Source: Primula veris (taxonomy: Eukaryota; Streptophyta; Magnoliopsida; Ericales; Primulaceae). From it: 64,000 nucleotides of DNA. The DNA is taken from contig OY821740.1 of the NCBI GenBank assembly GCA_963682055.1, positions 42,242,795 through 42,306,794 of the forward strand, written 5' to 3'. Below, piece by piece: positions 51,286-63,873 of this stretch. The first letter of the stretch is position 1; each line of letters starts with the position of its first letter. The position numbers and the translations under genes were made by a program. The notes under the pieces are model-generated. The model did not search any database. It was not told the origin of the DNA and saw only the letters and a list, made by a program, of their open reading frames with translations.

Positions 51286-53290
51286 ATAAGGGAAGTCAAG
51301 ATGTTTTAATTAATTGACAATGCACTACGTATTAAATAGTAATAAACGTACATAATATGAAATTTAGTATTATCGTTTTTTTTTTGTCAAAGAGACGTAA
51401 CTTCCCCCTTATACGTCGTCATATATATCACATAAAAAAATCAGTACAGAATATTAAGTGTTTGGATAACGAAGAGAAATTGATTACAAGTTAGGCCGCA
51501 ATATTGGTGGTGCCAGTTTCTTTGATGCTTGGCTAAGTTCGAAAGTAAAAGAGCAGAGAACATGGCCAATTGTGACGTTTTTGCAACTTCTACTTTAGTT
51601 ACAAGTTGGTTAGAATTTACCTTTTAATATTTAAGTCGTGTTTCTTATGTTACTTTTTATTTTCAAAACAAAAGTTTTTTTATAAAATAGTTACAAGACA
51701 AGCAATTTAGTTCTTTTGTTGTTGAAAATAATAACTGAGGTTGTTGCTCAAAATAAATATCTCATTACCACCTGTTTAGATTGAAGTGCATTCGGCAAAC
51801 TTCTGATAAGGTTTTTCCCCCTCTCTTATCGATAATCTGAAGTTTGGTTGTTCTTGACGAAACTATTGTCGAAGTGCGCAAAATTGCAAAAGTGGGCACT
51901 AACAACAGGATTAGAAGGGGTGGTACGTTGAGATAAAATCATAAAAACAACAATTTATTTAATTTGGCACATTTTCTGTAACTGTAGAGATCAAAATGGA
52001 TGGTTTAGAGAATTGAGAACTTCAACAAATCTATATCCCGAACAACACCAGTTCTTTTCTTCAGTTCCATAATGTATCTTAATTGATTACGTACTACAGA
52101 ATTTTGTTGTTATTTCTCTTGTCAGAGCTAAAAAAGTTTTGGTGTTTTTATTTCTTTAACATTTAACTTATACCCGTCTTTATAAAATAGTTATTGGCTA
52201 CACACACATACATAATAGATATATACGTGGAAAATTGTCCATCGTGCTTAAAAAAAATGCATTCCACATGATACGGCGATTTATAGGTGTTCTTTGTCTT
52301 GGCACTTTTGTCTCAATATACGCAATTTACTTTTTAATTTGTATTTGTATTTTCCATTATAACTTACATTTTACATTTGTTGATCAAGATAGTATTTACC
52401 TTTTCTTTTGTAAAAGAACAATAGAGATAAATAGGTCAAATTTTAACAGAAAAAATATTGTATGTACACACACTGACACGCACACACATGCTGTTCCAAC
52501 AAATCTTATACTACTAATATAAAAACATATCCCTGTTATATGTACATAAAAAAAAAAATCATTCTTCATTTTTTTTGTAAAGGTCAATTAATTTATTTCA
52601 AATTAAAAGTATATGAGAAAACCCTTTTAGGTGGACCATTTATGCACATAATTAACAGTTGTAAGGTTTCCAGATACAGGATTGAAGAGGGAAATCATTT
52701 CACGTTTTGTCAAAGTAGTATATATGAGTGCATTCTGTATTCTGAAACGGTTTTGAGAAATAATAATATAAATCGTGTTGACTTGAAAACCCCATTATGC
52801 ATCCTTTAGAGCATGTACATCATGCTAGTTGTAATTCTCTCTAAATTTGATAAAATTTTTTTTTTGCGTTTTATTAGTTTTAACTATCCGCTAGCTTTTA
52901 TTTCACATAGAAACTCAGCATCTCCATAATCTGATTATTACAATAAAATAATATTGAATGTATCAACGTCTAAATCAATGGAGATGGAGAAGTAAAGAGA
53001 GGAAAAAATATAACTAACAAATAGAGCTTACCATGTTTCGTAAAAACTAAAAATAGCTATCTAGACTAGTCTGATGTAAAACATTTTCAAACTTAAAATT
53101 TATCTAAACATCTAAAATGTGACTTGTAACTGTGACGACCCAGATTTCCAGGAAGGAAATTCTGTGGTGCGGTGTTGTGCGTCAGTCCCATATCGTCCAG
53201 ATATGAGAGTACTCGTGTGGTATATGAGCTTAAAGATCCATTTCCTATCAACAAGGCTTTTTAAAGCCGTGCGGCACAATAGCGAGGACG

Positions 53291-53360
53291 GAACTCCACA
53301 GTTAAGCGTGCTTAACTTGGAGTAGTACCAGGATGGGTGACCCTCCTGGGAAGTTGTGCC
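53291..53360 (+). other. 5S rRNA-derived Pol III promoter in the left Cassandra LTR
   Basis: The stretch from GAACTCCACAGTTAAGCGTG to GGGTGACCCTCCTGGGAAGT follows plant 5S rRNA, including the A box, intermediate element and C box. It is flanked by retroelement DNA and lacks the intact 5' part of 5S, so it is not a 5S gene. Confidence 0.85.
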
Positions 53361-53692
53361 AAAGCGGACAATATTGTTGATACGGGCGTAGCGCTTCGGT
53401 CCGTAGGGCCGGGTCGTTACAGATGGTATCAGAACCTCTATCTGGCCGGAAATATGGGGGACTAGCACGAGGTTGTGAACCCCTGAAGGACGACGTGCCC
53501 GACGAGAGCGTCGTGCCGAAAGGGAGGGTGATTGTGACGACCCAGATTTCCAGGAAGGAAATTCTGTGGTGCGGTGTTGTGCGTCAGTCCCACATCGTAC
53601 AGATATGAGAGTACTCGTGTGGTATATGAGCTTAAAGATCTATTTTCTATCAACAAGGCCTTTTAAAGCCGTGCGGCACAATAGCGAGGACG

Positions 53693-53762
53693 GAACTCCA
53701 CAGTTAAGCGTGCTTAACTTGGAGTAGTACCAGGATGGGTGACCCTCCTGGGAAGTTGTGCC
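53693..53762 (+). other. 5S rRNA-derived Pol III promoter in the right Cassandra LTR
   Basis: Same 5S-like core as in the left LTR, with no difference that I can see inside it, although the LTRs differ elsewhere. Confidence 0.85.
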
Positions 53763-55316
53763 AAAGCGGACAATATTATTGATACGGACGTAGCGCTTCG
53801 GTCCGTAGGGCCGGGTCGGTACAGTAACTAGTGTGATGTGAGTGTCTTGCAATTACCATCATGGCTTTATGCCACTCTAACGTTTCACACGACTAACACG
53901 AGTAAGAACGTCTGGTCATGTAAATGGATATCATTTTGTTACTATTGCAGAGAAGGATGTCGAAACCCAAACAATCAGGAAGGGAGAGAGCACATATGTG
54001 GGCGTCCGTTGGGCTTGAGTTTCAATGAGCATACCGGCGATCTATACATAGCTGATGCATATATGGGCCTACTTGTTGTGGGCCCCAAAGGTGGTCTGGC
54101 CCAAAAGATTGTTACGGAAGCCGAGGGAGTTCCATTTGTATTCACCAACTCGTTGGATATCGATCAGACAAGTGGAGTCATTTACTTCACCGATAGCAGC
54201 ACACGCTACCAACGAAGGTATACATATTGCTTATGAAATCGTGTCTAGCTAATTGAAGCTTCTACGTTTTCTTTCTTTGCTTAAAGTCCATGGTGAATCT
54301 CGTTGATCATTAAAATTAAATGTTTTCGGTACGCCTTTGGTTTATAATTAAGGTTACAAGTTTTATGGTGTAATAAACATGTCACAATAAGTTGGTCATG
54401 AACAGACGTTCTTACTCGTCGTTTATGATCCCAATCCAATTTAAAACACACTATAGCGAGTCTTCTGACTTCTGACGTAGCCGAGTCTCCCCATTATATC
54501 GAGTCCGAAAGAAATGACCAACAGTTTCAAGTTAGTTTTTTATATATCTATTTAATTAGGTATCAGTTAATTTGTACATAAAGAAAACTTATTACGATGT
54601 ACTACTTCACAGTTCTAAGGGTCGTTCATCTAAATATATTTGCTTGGATATTTGAGACTGAACGTGTAACATAATCATTTTCTCAAACACTCGATAATAT
54701 AATAATTTATACGTATCTAAAATTTGTAGGAATCATATCTCCATTATAGTAAGTTGTGACAATACAGGAAGGCTGATGAAATATGACCCTCAAACAAAAG
54801 CAACAACTGTCCTTCTCTACAACCTCACATTCCCGAACGGAGTGTCTTTGAGCAAGGAAAAAGGACTTTCTTCTCCTATCCGATACGACAAATTGCCGAA
54901 TATTAAAAGTTCCGGTCAAAAACACAGAAGCTAGAAAATTATAAGTTTTAACCGGGCTCATGGGATTTCCGGACAACATCAAGAGAAATAAAAAAGGGCG
55001 ATTATTGGGTCGGAATTCATGGGAGGAGAGGGACGTTTTTGGAATGGATAATTTCGAGACCTTGGATAGGAAATGCTTTGGTTAAGCTACCATTTGATAT
55101 CACCAAAGTGTACTCATATGTTACAAAGGGGACAGGGGTTGGGTTAGGAGTGAGGTTAAGTGAAAATGGTGAAATTTTAGAGGTATTGGAAAACAAAAAG
55201 AAAGATGGATGGAAAGGTGTTAGTGAAGTTTATGAAAGAGAAGGGGTTTTGTTTATTGGATCTGTAACGTTGCCTTATGTGGGGATATTAGAAAGGGGAG
55301 TTGAAAGAAAGTTTGA

Positions 55317-57342
55317 TGTATATATAGTTTTGGCAAAAAAAATATACTTTTGTGGGCATAACTTATGGAAGGATTATATACATGGGGTAATTCTACAGTT
55401 TAAATTAACAGACGAAACTAGATCTTTGGAAATGTTCAGTAGCTATCTGACGACTTATGTTGATATAAAAGCATATATTTTGTTTGCTAAGCTTTGTCAA
55501 AGTACAAATATATATGCAAGTTAAAGTTAACATGTAATTATGCCCCACATTTGTTAACATTTGGTTCCCAATAAAATCTGTATTCAATGTATAATACAAC
55601 TTTTAAATCCGGTGTATACTAATAAAGAAATGCGTAGTATTAAACATGATTGTGTTTACATGGGCCGGTCATGGGTGACATTAAATAAAACAACCAGTTT
55701 TAAAGGCTTCAATTAATTGTTCATGGTAGAACAAAACCTTGTTAAGTTGGTTGTTTCAGTAATTAGCACGAAATATACAACCTAACACTAACATGTGATG
55801 ATGAGCCATCTCATAACACTGGCAGAGTGTATTTAGAGTCTTTACAATTAAGGATAATATTTGATTGATTATCGTTTTTCTTTCTATATAATTGTAATCA
55901 TGCACATTTTAGATACAATGTCGTGCACAATGATCAAATAAAATATCAATTTAAATTAGGCATAATTTGAGTTTCGATATCGGTTTAGAATACTTAACAA
56001 AAGCTGATCCAACAAATCTAAAGTGATTATTGTCTCCTTAAAACAAAAATCTTTCCGACCATCTACACCAACGTACACCTAGTGAGCTACTCGGCGCTTC
56101 AACGAGGCTCAGTATAGCTTCACAAAGCAATAGAACGCACTACAACAGTCTTCTAGTGACTTTTCCGCTAAAATAGTAGTTTCCTGTCACCTCTCCAGCT
56201 AAATTACCAATGTCGCCTCCAGTAATTCGAACTCTGACGATTTCAACATATGGTGTCATGACGACTCCAAGTTATTGTAAACTTGTGATGATGCGACTGT
56301 GGATTGTGAAACTCCAAAAGTTCATTATTAACCCAATGCTAATCAACTAATTCGACTCATCATATGTGACTAGTGACAACACTACCTAAATTGTAAAATT
56401 AAAGTGGCTAATTCTAACTCAATAGTTAATACTAATGTCCATGTAGCCAATGAAGATGGCTAGTCAGGTCATAGCATCCTCACCATTCCGAAATCCCAAT
56501 TGTCCACCCTCGAGCAGCACTAAGGCATCAAATTAGCAAACATGAATGGATTGTGAAAGCCCAACATTTTTTATGTTTTGTAAAGTTTTCATCCGAATCA
56601 TAACTACACGTATCTAAACCAGATATTGAGCGTTACGTATGTATTAAGATTGGACTCGACCCTTAATTCTTTTGGCTAATTTACGCTTTCGTAAGTCTCG
56701 TAACTATTATTCATATTCCGACCATCGGTGTATGTGTCTAAAGTAAAGTTTATATACCTCGATGGTGTTTTCTTGTGCTGGTATATTTAGATCGATGATT
56801 GCTATATTTAGACCGAGTTTAACTGTGTGCTGGCATCCCGATGGTGTTTTCTTGTGTTAGTTTGCGTTGAAACTATTTTGACACCTTTGAGTTTGCTTTT
56901 GGTTGGCACGAGACCTTTAGATTTTTCTCCACTTTCGATGGCTTGATTTGCACGCTTGACAATATTTCAGTTCTTCTTGGCTTGATAGCTAAAATTGTTC
57001 TTTTGTATTTCATGTTTTTTTGCGTTTTTCTTTAACCTATCCGGATGAAAGAATTTGATAAAGGTATTTGTTATGTATTTTAGGTTTTTTTTTAATCTAT
57101 TAGAGGTTGTACCAGATAAGTAATACTTGTATAAGGTTGTTATTTTTAATCCATCATAATTATTTTGGTGATTAAAAGAAAAAAAAATAAAGTTTAGACA
57201 CTACGGTATTAAAAGAAGTCGTTGCGAATAAATAAGGGCAATTAGGTCATTTCACATAACCATTATGAAATCCCAAATCTCCATCCTTGAGCGGGAAAAC
57301 ACGAAACCAGCAAACTCGAACTTCATCTCTCTCTCTCTCTCT
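55317..57342. other. SSL-c 3' flank and kinesin promoter region
   Basis: No gene is supported. An open frame runs on from the SSL-c remnant to 55524 but has no family content. From about 56330 the text is similar to the spacer before the kinesin fragment (from about 47940). Two copies of the GGTCAT...CACCATTC motif lie at 56451-56490 and 57231-57262. A CT-rich leader precedes the kinesin ATG. Confidence 0.5.
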
Positions 57343-60300
57343 ATGGAGAGGATATATGTAGCAGTTCGAGCTAGGCCTCTCTCTCTAGACGAGGCTAAAT
57401 CGAGCCCGTGGCGTATATCTGGCAACTCCATTTCTAACCCTAATTACTCCTCCATCTTCGATTTCGGTACTCTCTCTCTCTCTATCTCTATCTCTATCTC
57501 TATCTCTATCTCTATCTCTATCTCTATCTATCTATATATGTAACCTAATTATTCACTTGTATGTTGTATATATATATATATATATTATTAATTGTATTGG
57601 GTACAACTGTTATATGTATCACAATTACTACTTCTTCACAGCTTATATTTGTAATTAAAATTTTCTGAGTGGAGAGTTTTGACTTTTGAGTTTCTATTAA
57701 GAATCTACGTGAAGATTTTTTACGTATGAAATTACTCAATTAGTGTTGTTTTATGGTATGTGTGTAGCTAATTTGTTATTCTTTTCAGTTTTTTTAAACT
57801 TAAACAGGTTTGTATACTATTTTAAATAATTTTCTATAAACACGGAGTTATCCCCTTGACGAAATCACCTATATCTGGTAAAGTATCCGATTTTTTTACC
57901 GAAGTAAATGGACTTAATTAGTCTCAATTGTAAAATTAAAATTGTCGCCTTCTAGTTTCGCCACCTAAATCTGCTTTAATATTCAATTTTACACTTAAGT
58001 ACACACTGATAATAAGATTTTGTCTGCAATATATAGGTTCGTCGCCCCTAGTGTCATCATCTAGTTTTTTCAATTTTTATGATTGTCACGAGGTGAGTTA
58101 TAATAAAATTGCATTGGGGCGTTTTTCAGACCTTACTAGTGCTACGAATTCTGACAAGAATTGGGAATCGAAGCTAATTATATACGTATCCTAATTATTC
58201 ACTCGCATGTTATGTGTACCCTAATTATACGTACTTCAATTAAAATTTTCTGACCGAGAGTATTAAGTTTCTACTAAAGATTTATGCGAAGATATATACA
58301 TAGGAAACTAGTGTTGTTTATGGTATTGTGTGTAGCTAATCTGTTAGTCTCTTCAGTTTTTTACACTAAAACAGGTTCATAAACTAATTTAAATAGTATT
58401 TTTCTATAACATGGAGTTATACCCTTCACAAAATCACCTAGATCTGGAATAGTTTCCGATTTTTTACTGAAGTAGATGGAGTTAATTAGGCCATATTGTA
58501 AAATTAAAATTGTCGCCTTCTAGTTTCGCCACCTAAATCTGCTCTATTATTCAATTTTACACTTAAGTACACGCTGATAATAAGATTTTGTCTGCAATAT
58601 ATAGGTTCATCGCCCCTAGTGCCATCATCTAATTTTTTCAATTTTTATGATTGTCACGAGTTGAGTTATAATAAAATTGCATTAGGGCGTTTTTCAGACC
58701 TTACTAGTGCTATGAATTCACTAGCATGTTATATGTATCACTATTACCACTTCTTCACAGCTTATATTTACAACTCAATTTTTTTGACTTAAGAATATTG
58801 AGTTTCAAAGAATTTTATATGAAGATATTTACTTAGAAAAGTATTGTTGTTTCTGGCATATGTGTAGCTAATCTGTTATTCTCTTCAGTTTTTTACACTA
58901 TAACAGGTTTGTATACTAAAAAAAAAAACTATAAATATGGAGTTATCCCCTTGCGAAATCTCCTAGATTTTGTTTAGTTTCCGATTTTTTACTGAAGTAG
59001 ATGGAGTTAAATAGGCTATATTATAAATTTCGAGTTTTCGCCTCTTGTTTCCCCACTTAAATCTGCTCTAACATTCAATTTTACACTTAAGTACACACTG
59101 ATAATAAGATTTTATCTTCTATATATAGAATCGTCACCCATAGTGTCATCATCTAGTTCTGTCAATTTTTATGTTCGTCACGAGTTGATTAATAATGAAT
59201 TTGCATTGGGGCGTTTTTAGACCTTACCAGTGCAGTGCTATGAATTCTGACAAGAATTGGGTATAGAAGCTAATTATATACGTAACCTAATTATTCACTC
59301 GTGTGTTATATGTATCACTATTACCACGTCTTCACAGCTTATATATGCAATTCAATTTTTCTGACTGAAGAGTATTGAGTTTTTACTAAGGATTTTATAT
59401 GAAGATATTTACGTACTGTTGTTGTTTATGGTATATGTGTAGCTAATCTGTTAGTCTCTTGAGTTTTTTACACTAAAACAGGTTCATATACTAATTTAAA
59501 CAGTATTTTTTTATAACATGGAGGTATACCCTTCATGAAATACCTAGATCCGGCATAATTTCCGATTTGTTACTGAATTAGATGCAGTTAATTAGGCTCT
59601 GTTGTAAAATTGGAGTTGTCGTCTCTAGTTTTGCCACCTAAATCTGCTCTAATATTCAATGTTACGCTTAAGTACATCCTGATAATAAAATGTTATCTTC
59701 TATATATAGAATCGTCGCCCCTAGTGTCATCATCTAGTTCTGTCAATTTTTACGTTCATCACGAGTTGATTAATAATAAATTTGCAGTGGGGCATTTTTC
59801 AGACCTTACTAGTGCTATGAATTCTGACAAGATTTGGGTATAGAAGCTAATTATATACGGAACCTAATTATTCACTCGCGTGTTATATGTATCACTAGTA
59901 CAGCTTATATTTGCAATTCAATTTTTCTGACTGTGAGTATTGAGTTTCTACTAAGAATTTATGTGAAGATGTTGATGTAGGAAATTAGTGTTGTTTATGG
60001 TATGTATGTAGCCAATATTCTCTTCAGTTTTTTACACTAAAACAGGTTGATATACTAATTAAATAGTATTTTGCGATAAACATGGAGTTATCCCCTTGAC
60101 GAAATAACCTAGATCTGGTATAGTTTCCGAATTTTCAATTTTCACTGAAGTAGATGGAGTTAATTACGCTCTATTGTGAAATGGTAATTGTAGCCTCTTG
60201 TTTAGCCACCTTAATCTGCTCTAATATTCAATTTTTTACTAAAGTACATGCTGATAATAAGATCATCTTCAATATATAGGGTCGTCGCCCCTAGTGTCAT

Positions 60301-63300
60301 CATCCAGTTTTTTCAATTAAAATCGCATTAGGGCGTTTTCAGACCTTACTAATGCTACGACTCTAACAAAAATTGGGTATAGAAGTTATATTGTTTTTAT
60401 TAAGGTTTCCTTTTTAGCTTCTGTAATGTCCACAAATTTCTTCAAAATATTGAGTATTGGGTATCTATACATGTAATAATTTTGTGTATGCGTGTATGTG
60501 TTTATGGGATTTTGGTGTTTCATTGCGTTGCTTGTAGATCGGATATTTGGAGAAGATGTTAAGACAAGGGAAGTGTATGAAACTAGAACGAAGGACATTG
60601 TTGAGGCGGCTGTTCATGGATTTAACGGTACTCTGTAAATTCTCAAATTGGTTATATGCTACATTTTACTTATAAACGATTTACGCTTTTAAGGATTAGT
60701 TACTGGTGGAAAACAAGTAGAGTTGTAAAGGAAGATGATTATATTCTCGACCTTTTTGGAAAATCCGTTCCTTTCTTGTAATCGCTAGTGGTGGATTCTA
60801 GGAATGGTAATGTGAAAATTCACCCTGAGAGTTCAGAATCTATTTGCCATTAATAAAAAGTTAGTAAAAGATGAAGTCCTCGATAAGAGTGGTGCGACAC
60901 ACTACCATTAACAGAAATGGACTAAGAACTGGCAGAGTAATTGAAATGAGCATTAGATAGAATTTTGCTGCTGACAAAAAAAAATATATTATGAGACTTG
61001 GGAAATTCCATTCCATTACCTTGCACATTATAATTCTCACGCTATAAATTTGAGCTCAATAAAATACTTTAGAGTGAACAGATGGTAAATTTGTGTAGTC
61101 TTTTGATGCCTATGCAGTAAGAGAACACCATCTATCTGTAAATATCCATATGCTTGTTTTGATGTTCTCTGACCTTCTCTCATGTTAATTTTTTCCTTAA
61201 AAGGCACTGTTTTTGCTTATGGACAAACTAATAGTGGAAAAACACATACCATGCGGGGATCTACTTCTGAACCCGGAGTTATACCTCTTTCTATACGTGA
61301 TCTATTTGATATTTTAAAACAGGTACTCGTTACTTTTGAGCCTTTTGCATTTGTCAGTTTTTATTGGTCTTTATTATTTGTACAGAAGATGGAATTCCCA
61401 AGTTACAGTTTCACTCATTAGTAGCTTTAACCTAATATGCCTCCTGACCAAGAAAAATGCACCATTTCAGCAATAGTAATGTTTTTTTTTTTAAAACTGG
61501 ACTCCAACTTACTGGTTACATGATTTGATATTACATGTATAAATTTTGGTTCTTGAATACACCTCTTAGTTCATAAAATGGTGGTGCTTTTAACCTTCAG
61601 AAGTTTGCATTCGTATCTATAAGTTTATCTTTTTTTATCTTTTTTTTTTTGGTAACTTCACATTGCTTCTATTTTAGGATATGGATCGAGAATTTCTGTT
61701 ACGAATGTCATATATGGAGATCTATAATGAAGAAATAAATGATTTGCTAGCTCCTGAGCACCGGAAATTGCAGATTCATGAAAGTATCGAGGTATTATAT
61801 AACATGTGCCACATTGATTTGCAATGACCTAGTAAATAATAATGACATATATGTTTTTGTTGTGAAGCGAGGTATATATGTTGCTGGATTAAAAGAAGAA
61901 ATCGTTGCTTCTCCTGAGCAAGTCCTTGAATTCATGGAATTTGGAGAATGTATGTTATCCATCATCCTTGTTCTAATACTAATCAATGATCATATTCATA
62001 CTTAAACATATTGATTCTATTTCCCTTTCCCTTCTTCACCTAATTGTCACGCTTTATGATTATTCTGATTACTTTTCTTTTATATTACTTTGGAGATCGT
62101 CCACAGCTCATAGGCATATTGGGGAGACAAATATGAACTTATACAGCAGTAGATCACATACAATTTTTCGCATGGTAATTCACTAATTACGCTCCACATC
62201 AAGTGCTGGTTTAAGATATCCGTCTTACCTTTAATTGCACCGTACAGATTATCGAGAGTAGAGAGAGAAGTGAAAATGAAGATGCAAGCAGTTCATGTGA
62301 TGCAGTTCGTGTATCTGTATTGGTATGCAGTTCTTGTGAAGTAATATTCTGTTTTTGTTCTTTCTGTTTCGTTTTCTTATTCAAAATGCGGGTCGATTGT
62401 TAGAATTTGGTCGATCTTGCTGGTTCAGAGCGTGCGGCAAAGACTGGCGCCGAAGGTGTTCGTTTGAAAGAGGGCTCACACATTAATAAAAGCTTAATGA
62501 CGCTTGGTACCGTGATTAAGAAACTGAGTGAAGGTGCTGAGAGCCAAGGGTAGGTTATTCACTTGACATTTTACGCAACATTACATTCTGAATTTCTAAT
62601 AATTGAGAAGAGAAGCAGTTTTGTGATTCATAATTGCGTTTTTCGCAATATCTTATGTAGGGGTCACGTTCCTTACCGCGACAGCAAACTCACTCGAATT
62701 TTGCAACCTGCACTTGGGGGAAATGCGAACACAGCCATTATTTGCAACATTACTCTCGCTTCGGTAAAAATCATGGACCTTCAAACTTTGTTACCAAGAC
62801 TAGGCTACTTGAACTCTTTATGATAGTCATGGACGGATGGACCCGTACTGTTTTGGATCCAATTCTGGATTTAAATAATTTGGAGACTCTTTCATGTTTA
62901 CGGTGGACTTATGTGAATAACAGAGGTCTAATAAAAATAGGGAACTGGAAAATGATATTCGCTAGGTTTCGTTTTAGGTTGAAATGGGAAGACATGATTA
63001 CATGGTTGAAATCATCTTCCTTTTTTTCAATCATCACTCATTTCTATTCTTGTGTTTTTGTTTAATTGTTGTCTTTTATTTTTGTTTCCCCAATTGCCTC
63101 ATTTTCCCCCTTCCTTTAAAACTGCTTCACATATTGCTTATTTGATGGCAGATACATGCAGATGAGACCAAAAGCAGCCTGCAATTCGCAAGTAGAGCTT
63201 TGCGTGTGACAAATTGTGCTCATGTTAACGAGGTTCTGCTCTTTGTTAATACTTTCTTAATCAGCTCTTCCTCTCTTTCGCTTTTGTCAGCTACTTCTGT

Positions 63301-63873
63301 TTTTCCCCCTACTTGTATCAATTGATTTGCAGTTTATTCTTTGGATCACTGGTTGTTATTCCATTACAGTTTTTGATGTCTTTGTCTGTTGAACTTTATC
63401 CCAGATCTTGACCGATGGTGCTTTGCTTAAGCGCCAGAAGAAAGAAATCCAAGAGCTAAAAGCAAAATTACTGGTAACCTTTTTTCATCACGAGTCAGAC
63501 TATGAAAGACAAGAGAATCACATCGTGCTGAGTTTTTTTTTTTTCTTTCAAATTCCTCTTTCCAGAAGGGGTCTGATTCAGAACATTTTGGAGAGGAGGT
63601 TCTTAATCTCAGGAATACACTGTTACAGGTTTGTGTTGTTACATATTGTTGTTGGTTCTGTATTTATAGTAGAGTTCTGATTGCACTGAAAGTTTGATAT
63701 TTTCTTTGTAGACTGAATTGGAAAAGGAGCGGATAGCTTTAGAGCTGGAAGAGGAAAAGAAAGCCCAAGCTGAAAGAGAAAGGAGGTTACAAGAGCAAGC
63801 TAAGAAGATTGCGAACTTAAGTTCAATAGTATTGAACTCAAATAGGGACGACAATATACAGCAGCCTAAGAAG
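57343..63873 (+). CDS. Kinesin-7 motor protein, KIN-7O-like, 3' end beyond the window
   Basis: A plus-end-directed-type motor of the CENP-E/kinesin-7 family, expected to work on mitotic microtubules; the cellular role is inferred. Visible exons are 57343-57466, 60538-60627, 61204-61322, 61678-61791, 61868-61949, 62107-62174, 62248-62322, 62404-62549, 62661-62763, 63152-63232, 63405-63473, 63566-63628 and 63712-63873. They join in frame to 432 residues with no stop. Motor landmarks are VAVRARPL at the N-terminus, the P-loop [11 protein letters not shown] (about residues 78-88), switch [14 protein letters not shown], switch [16 protein letters not shown], and [14 protein letters not shown]. The neck is followed by a Lys/Glu-rich coiled coil ([15 protein letters not shown], then [20 protein letters not shown]). 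The sequence agrees best, from memory, with Arabidopsis At3g10180 (KIN-7O). Intron 1 is 3.07 kb, filled with a tandem repeat. A duplicate of exon 1 lies at 48448. Confidence 0.93.
57470..57537 (+). repeat. (CTCTAT)n microsatellite at the start of kinesin intron 1
   Basis: A hexanucleotide TATCTC/CTCTAT tract starts four bases after the exon 1 donor. The fragment copy at 48571 has a poly-C/(AC)n tract in the same place. Confidence 0.9.
57541..60385 (+). repeat. Tandem array of five units of about 560 bp in kinesin intron 1
   Basis: Units start near 57541, 58188, 58719, 59283 and 59861. The landmark GAGKTATMCCCTT recurs at 57845, 58414, 58940, 59521 and 60084, giving spacings of 569, 526, 581 and 563. 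Each unit also holds TTCACTCGYRTGTTAT, a TCGTCRCCCMTAGTGTCATC block and CAGACCTTACTAGTGC or close variants. The fragment copy at 49040-49306 keeps the start of only one unit. No coding content was seen; a repeated CAG and TAG before the blocks could act as cryptic acceptors. Confidence 0.88.

Larger units (their letters stand above)
53131..53823 (+). mobile_element. Cassandra TRIM retrotransposon with 5S-rRNA-derived LTRs, complete
   Basis: Two 291-bp LTRs (53131-53421 and 53533-53823) start TGTGACGACCC and end in GTTACA or GGTACA. The target duplication GTAAC is exact at 53126-53130 and 53824-53828. Directly after the left LTR lies GATGGTATCAGAACC, a tRNA-Met primer binding site. The internal part is only 111 bp, non-coding, and ends in a purine-rich GAAAGGGAGGGTGAT. 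Each LTR contains a 5S-like core. Together these features are diagnostic for Cassandra, a non-coding LTR family of plants. About eight substitutions separate the LTRs. It lies in intron 1 of the SSL-c pseudogene. Confidence 0.95.
52811..53846. mobile_element. Candidate MITE interrupted by the Cassandra element
   Basis: The left end GAGCATGTACATCATGCTAGTT and the reverse complement of the right end, GACACTCACATCACACTAGTT, look like imperfect inverted repeats. Without the Cassandra insert it would be about 340 bp. SSL-b lacks the whole block near 45300. No clear target duplication was found. Confidence 0.4.
50075..55316 (+). pseudogene. Strictosidine-synthase-like pseudogene, SSL-c
   Basis: Exon 1 (50075-50373) and exon 2 (53951-54217) are open and closely match SSL-b, and the splice sites are kept. 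Exon 3 starts at 54730 and reads normally to SLSKEK. An extra A in the run at 54857-54862 then shifts the frame, giving a TAG stop at 54932-54934. Further damage follows: the original frame has a TAA where SSL-b has FEV, three bases are missing near the GFPDN region, and another extra A lies near 54994. The remaining third of the propeller is open again from about 55000, but there the homologous stop at 55314-55316 is out of frame. The product would lack the last two blades. It could still be transcribed. Intron 1 holds a Helitron-like element, a MITE and a Cassandra TRIM. Confidence 0.88.

Noticed and set aside
53291..53360. Real 5S rRNA gene
   Set aside because: Only the promoter-like core matches 5S; the flanks are retroelement LTR and the segment occurs once per LTR.
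53112..53852. Several ORFs on both strands over the Cassandra element
   Set aside because: They repeat in both LTRs and follow 5S-derived DNA. Cassandra elements code for no protein.
55039..55524. Independent gene encoding 161 residues
   Set aside because: It is the open last third of the frameshifted SSL-c exon 3 plus read-through past the lost stop.
56134..56320. Second CACTA MITE starting CACTACAACAG
   Set aside because: The left end is suggestive, but no matching inverted right end or target duplication was found.
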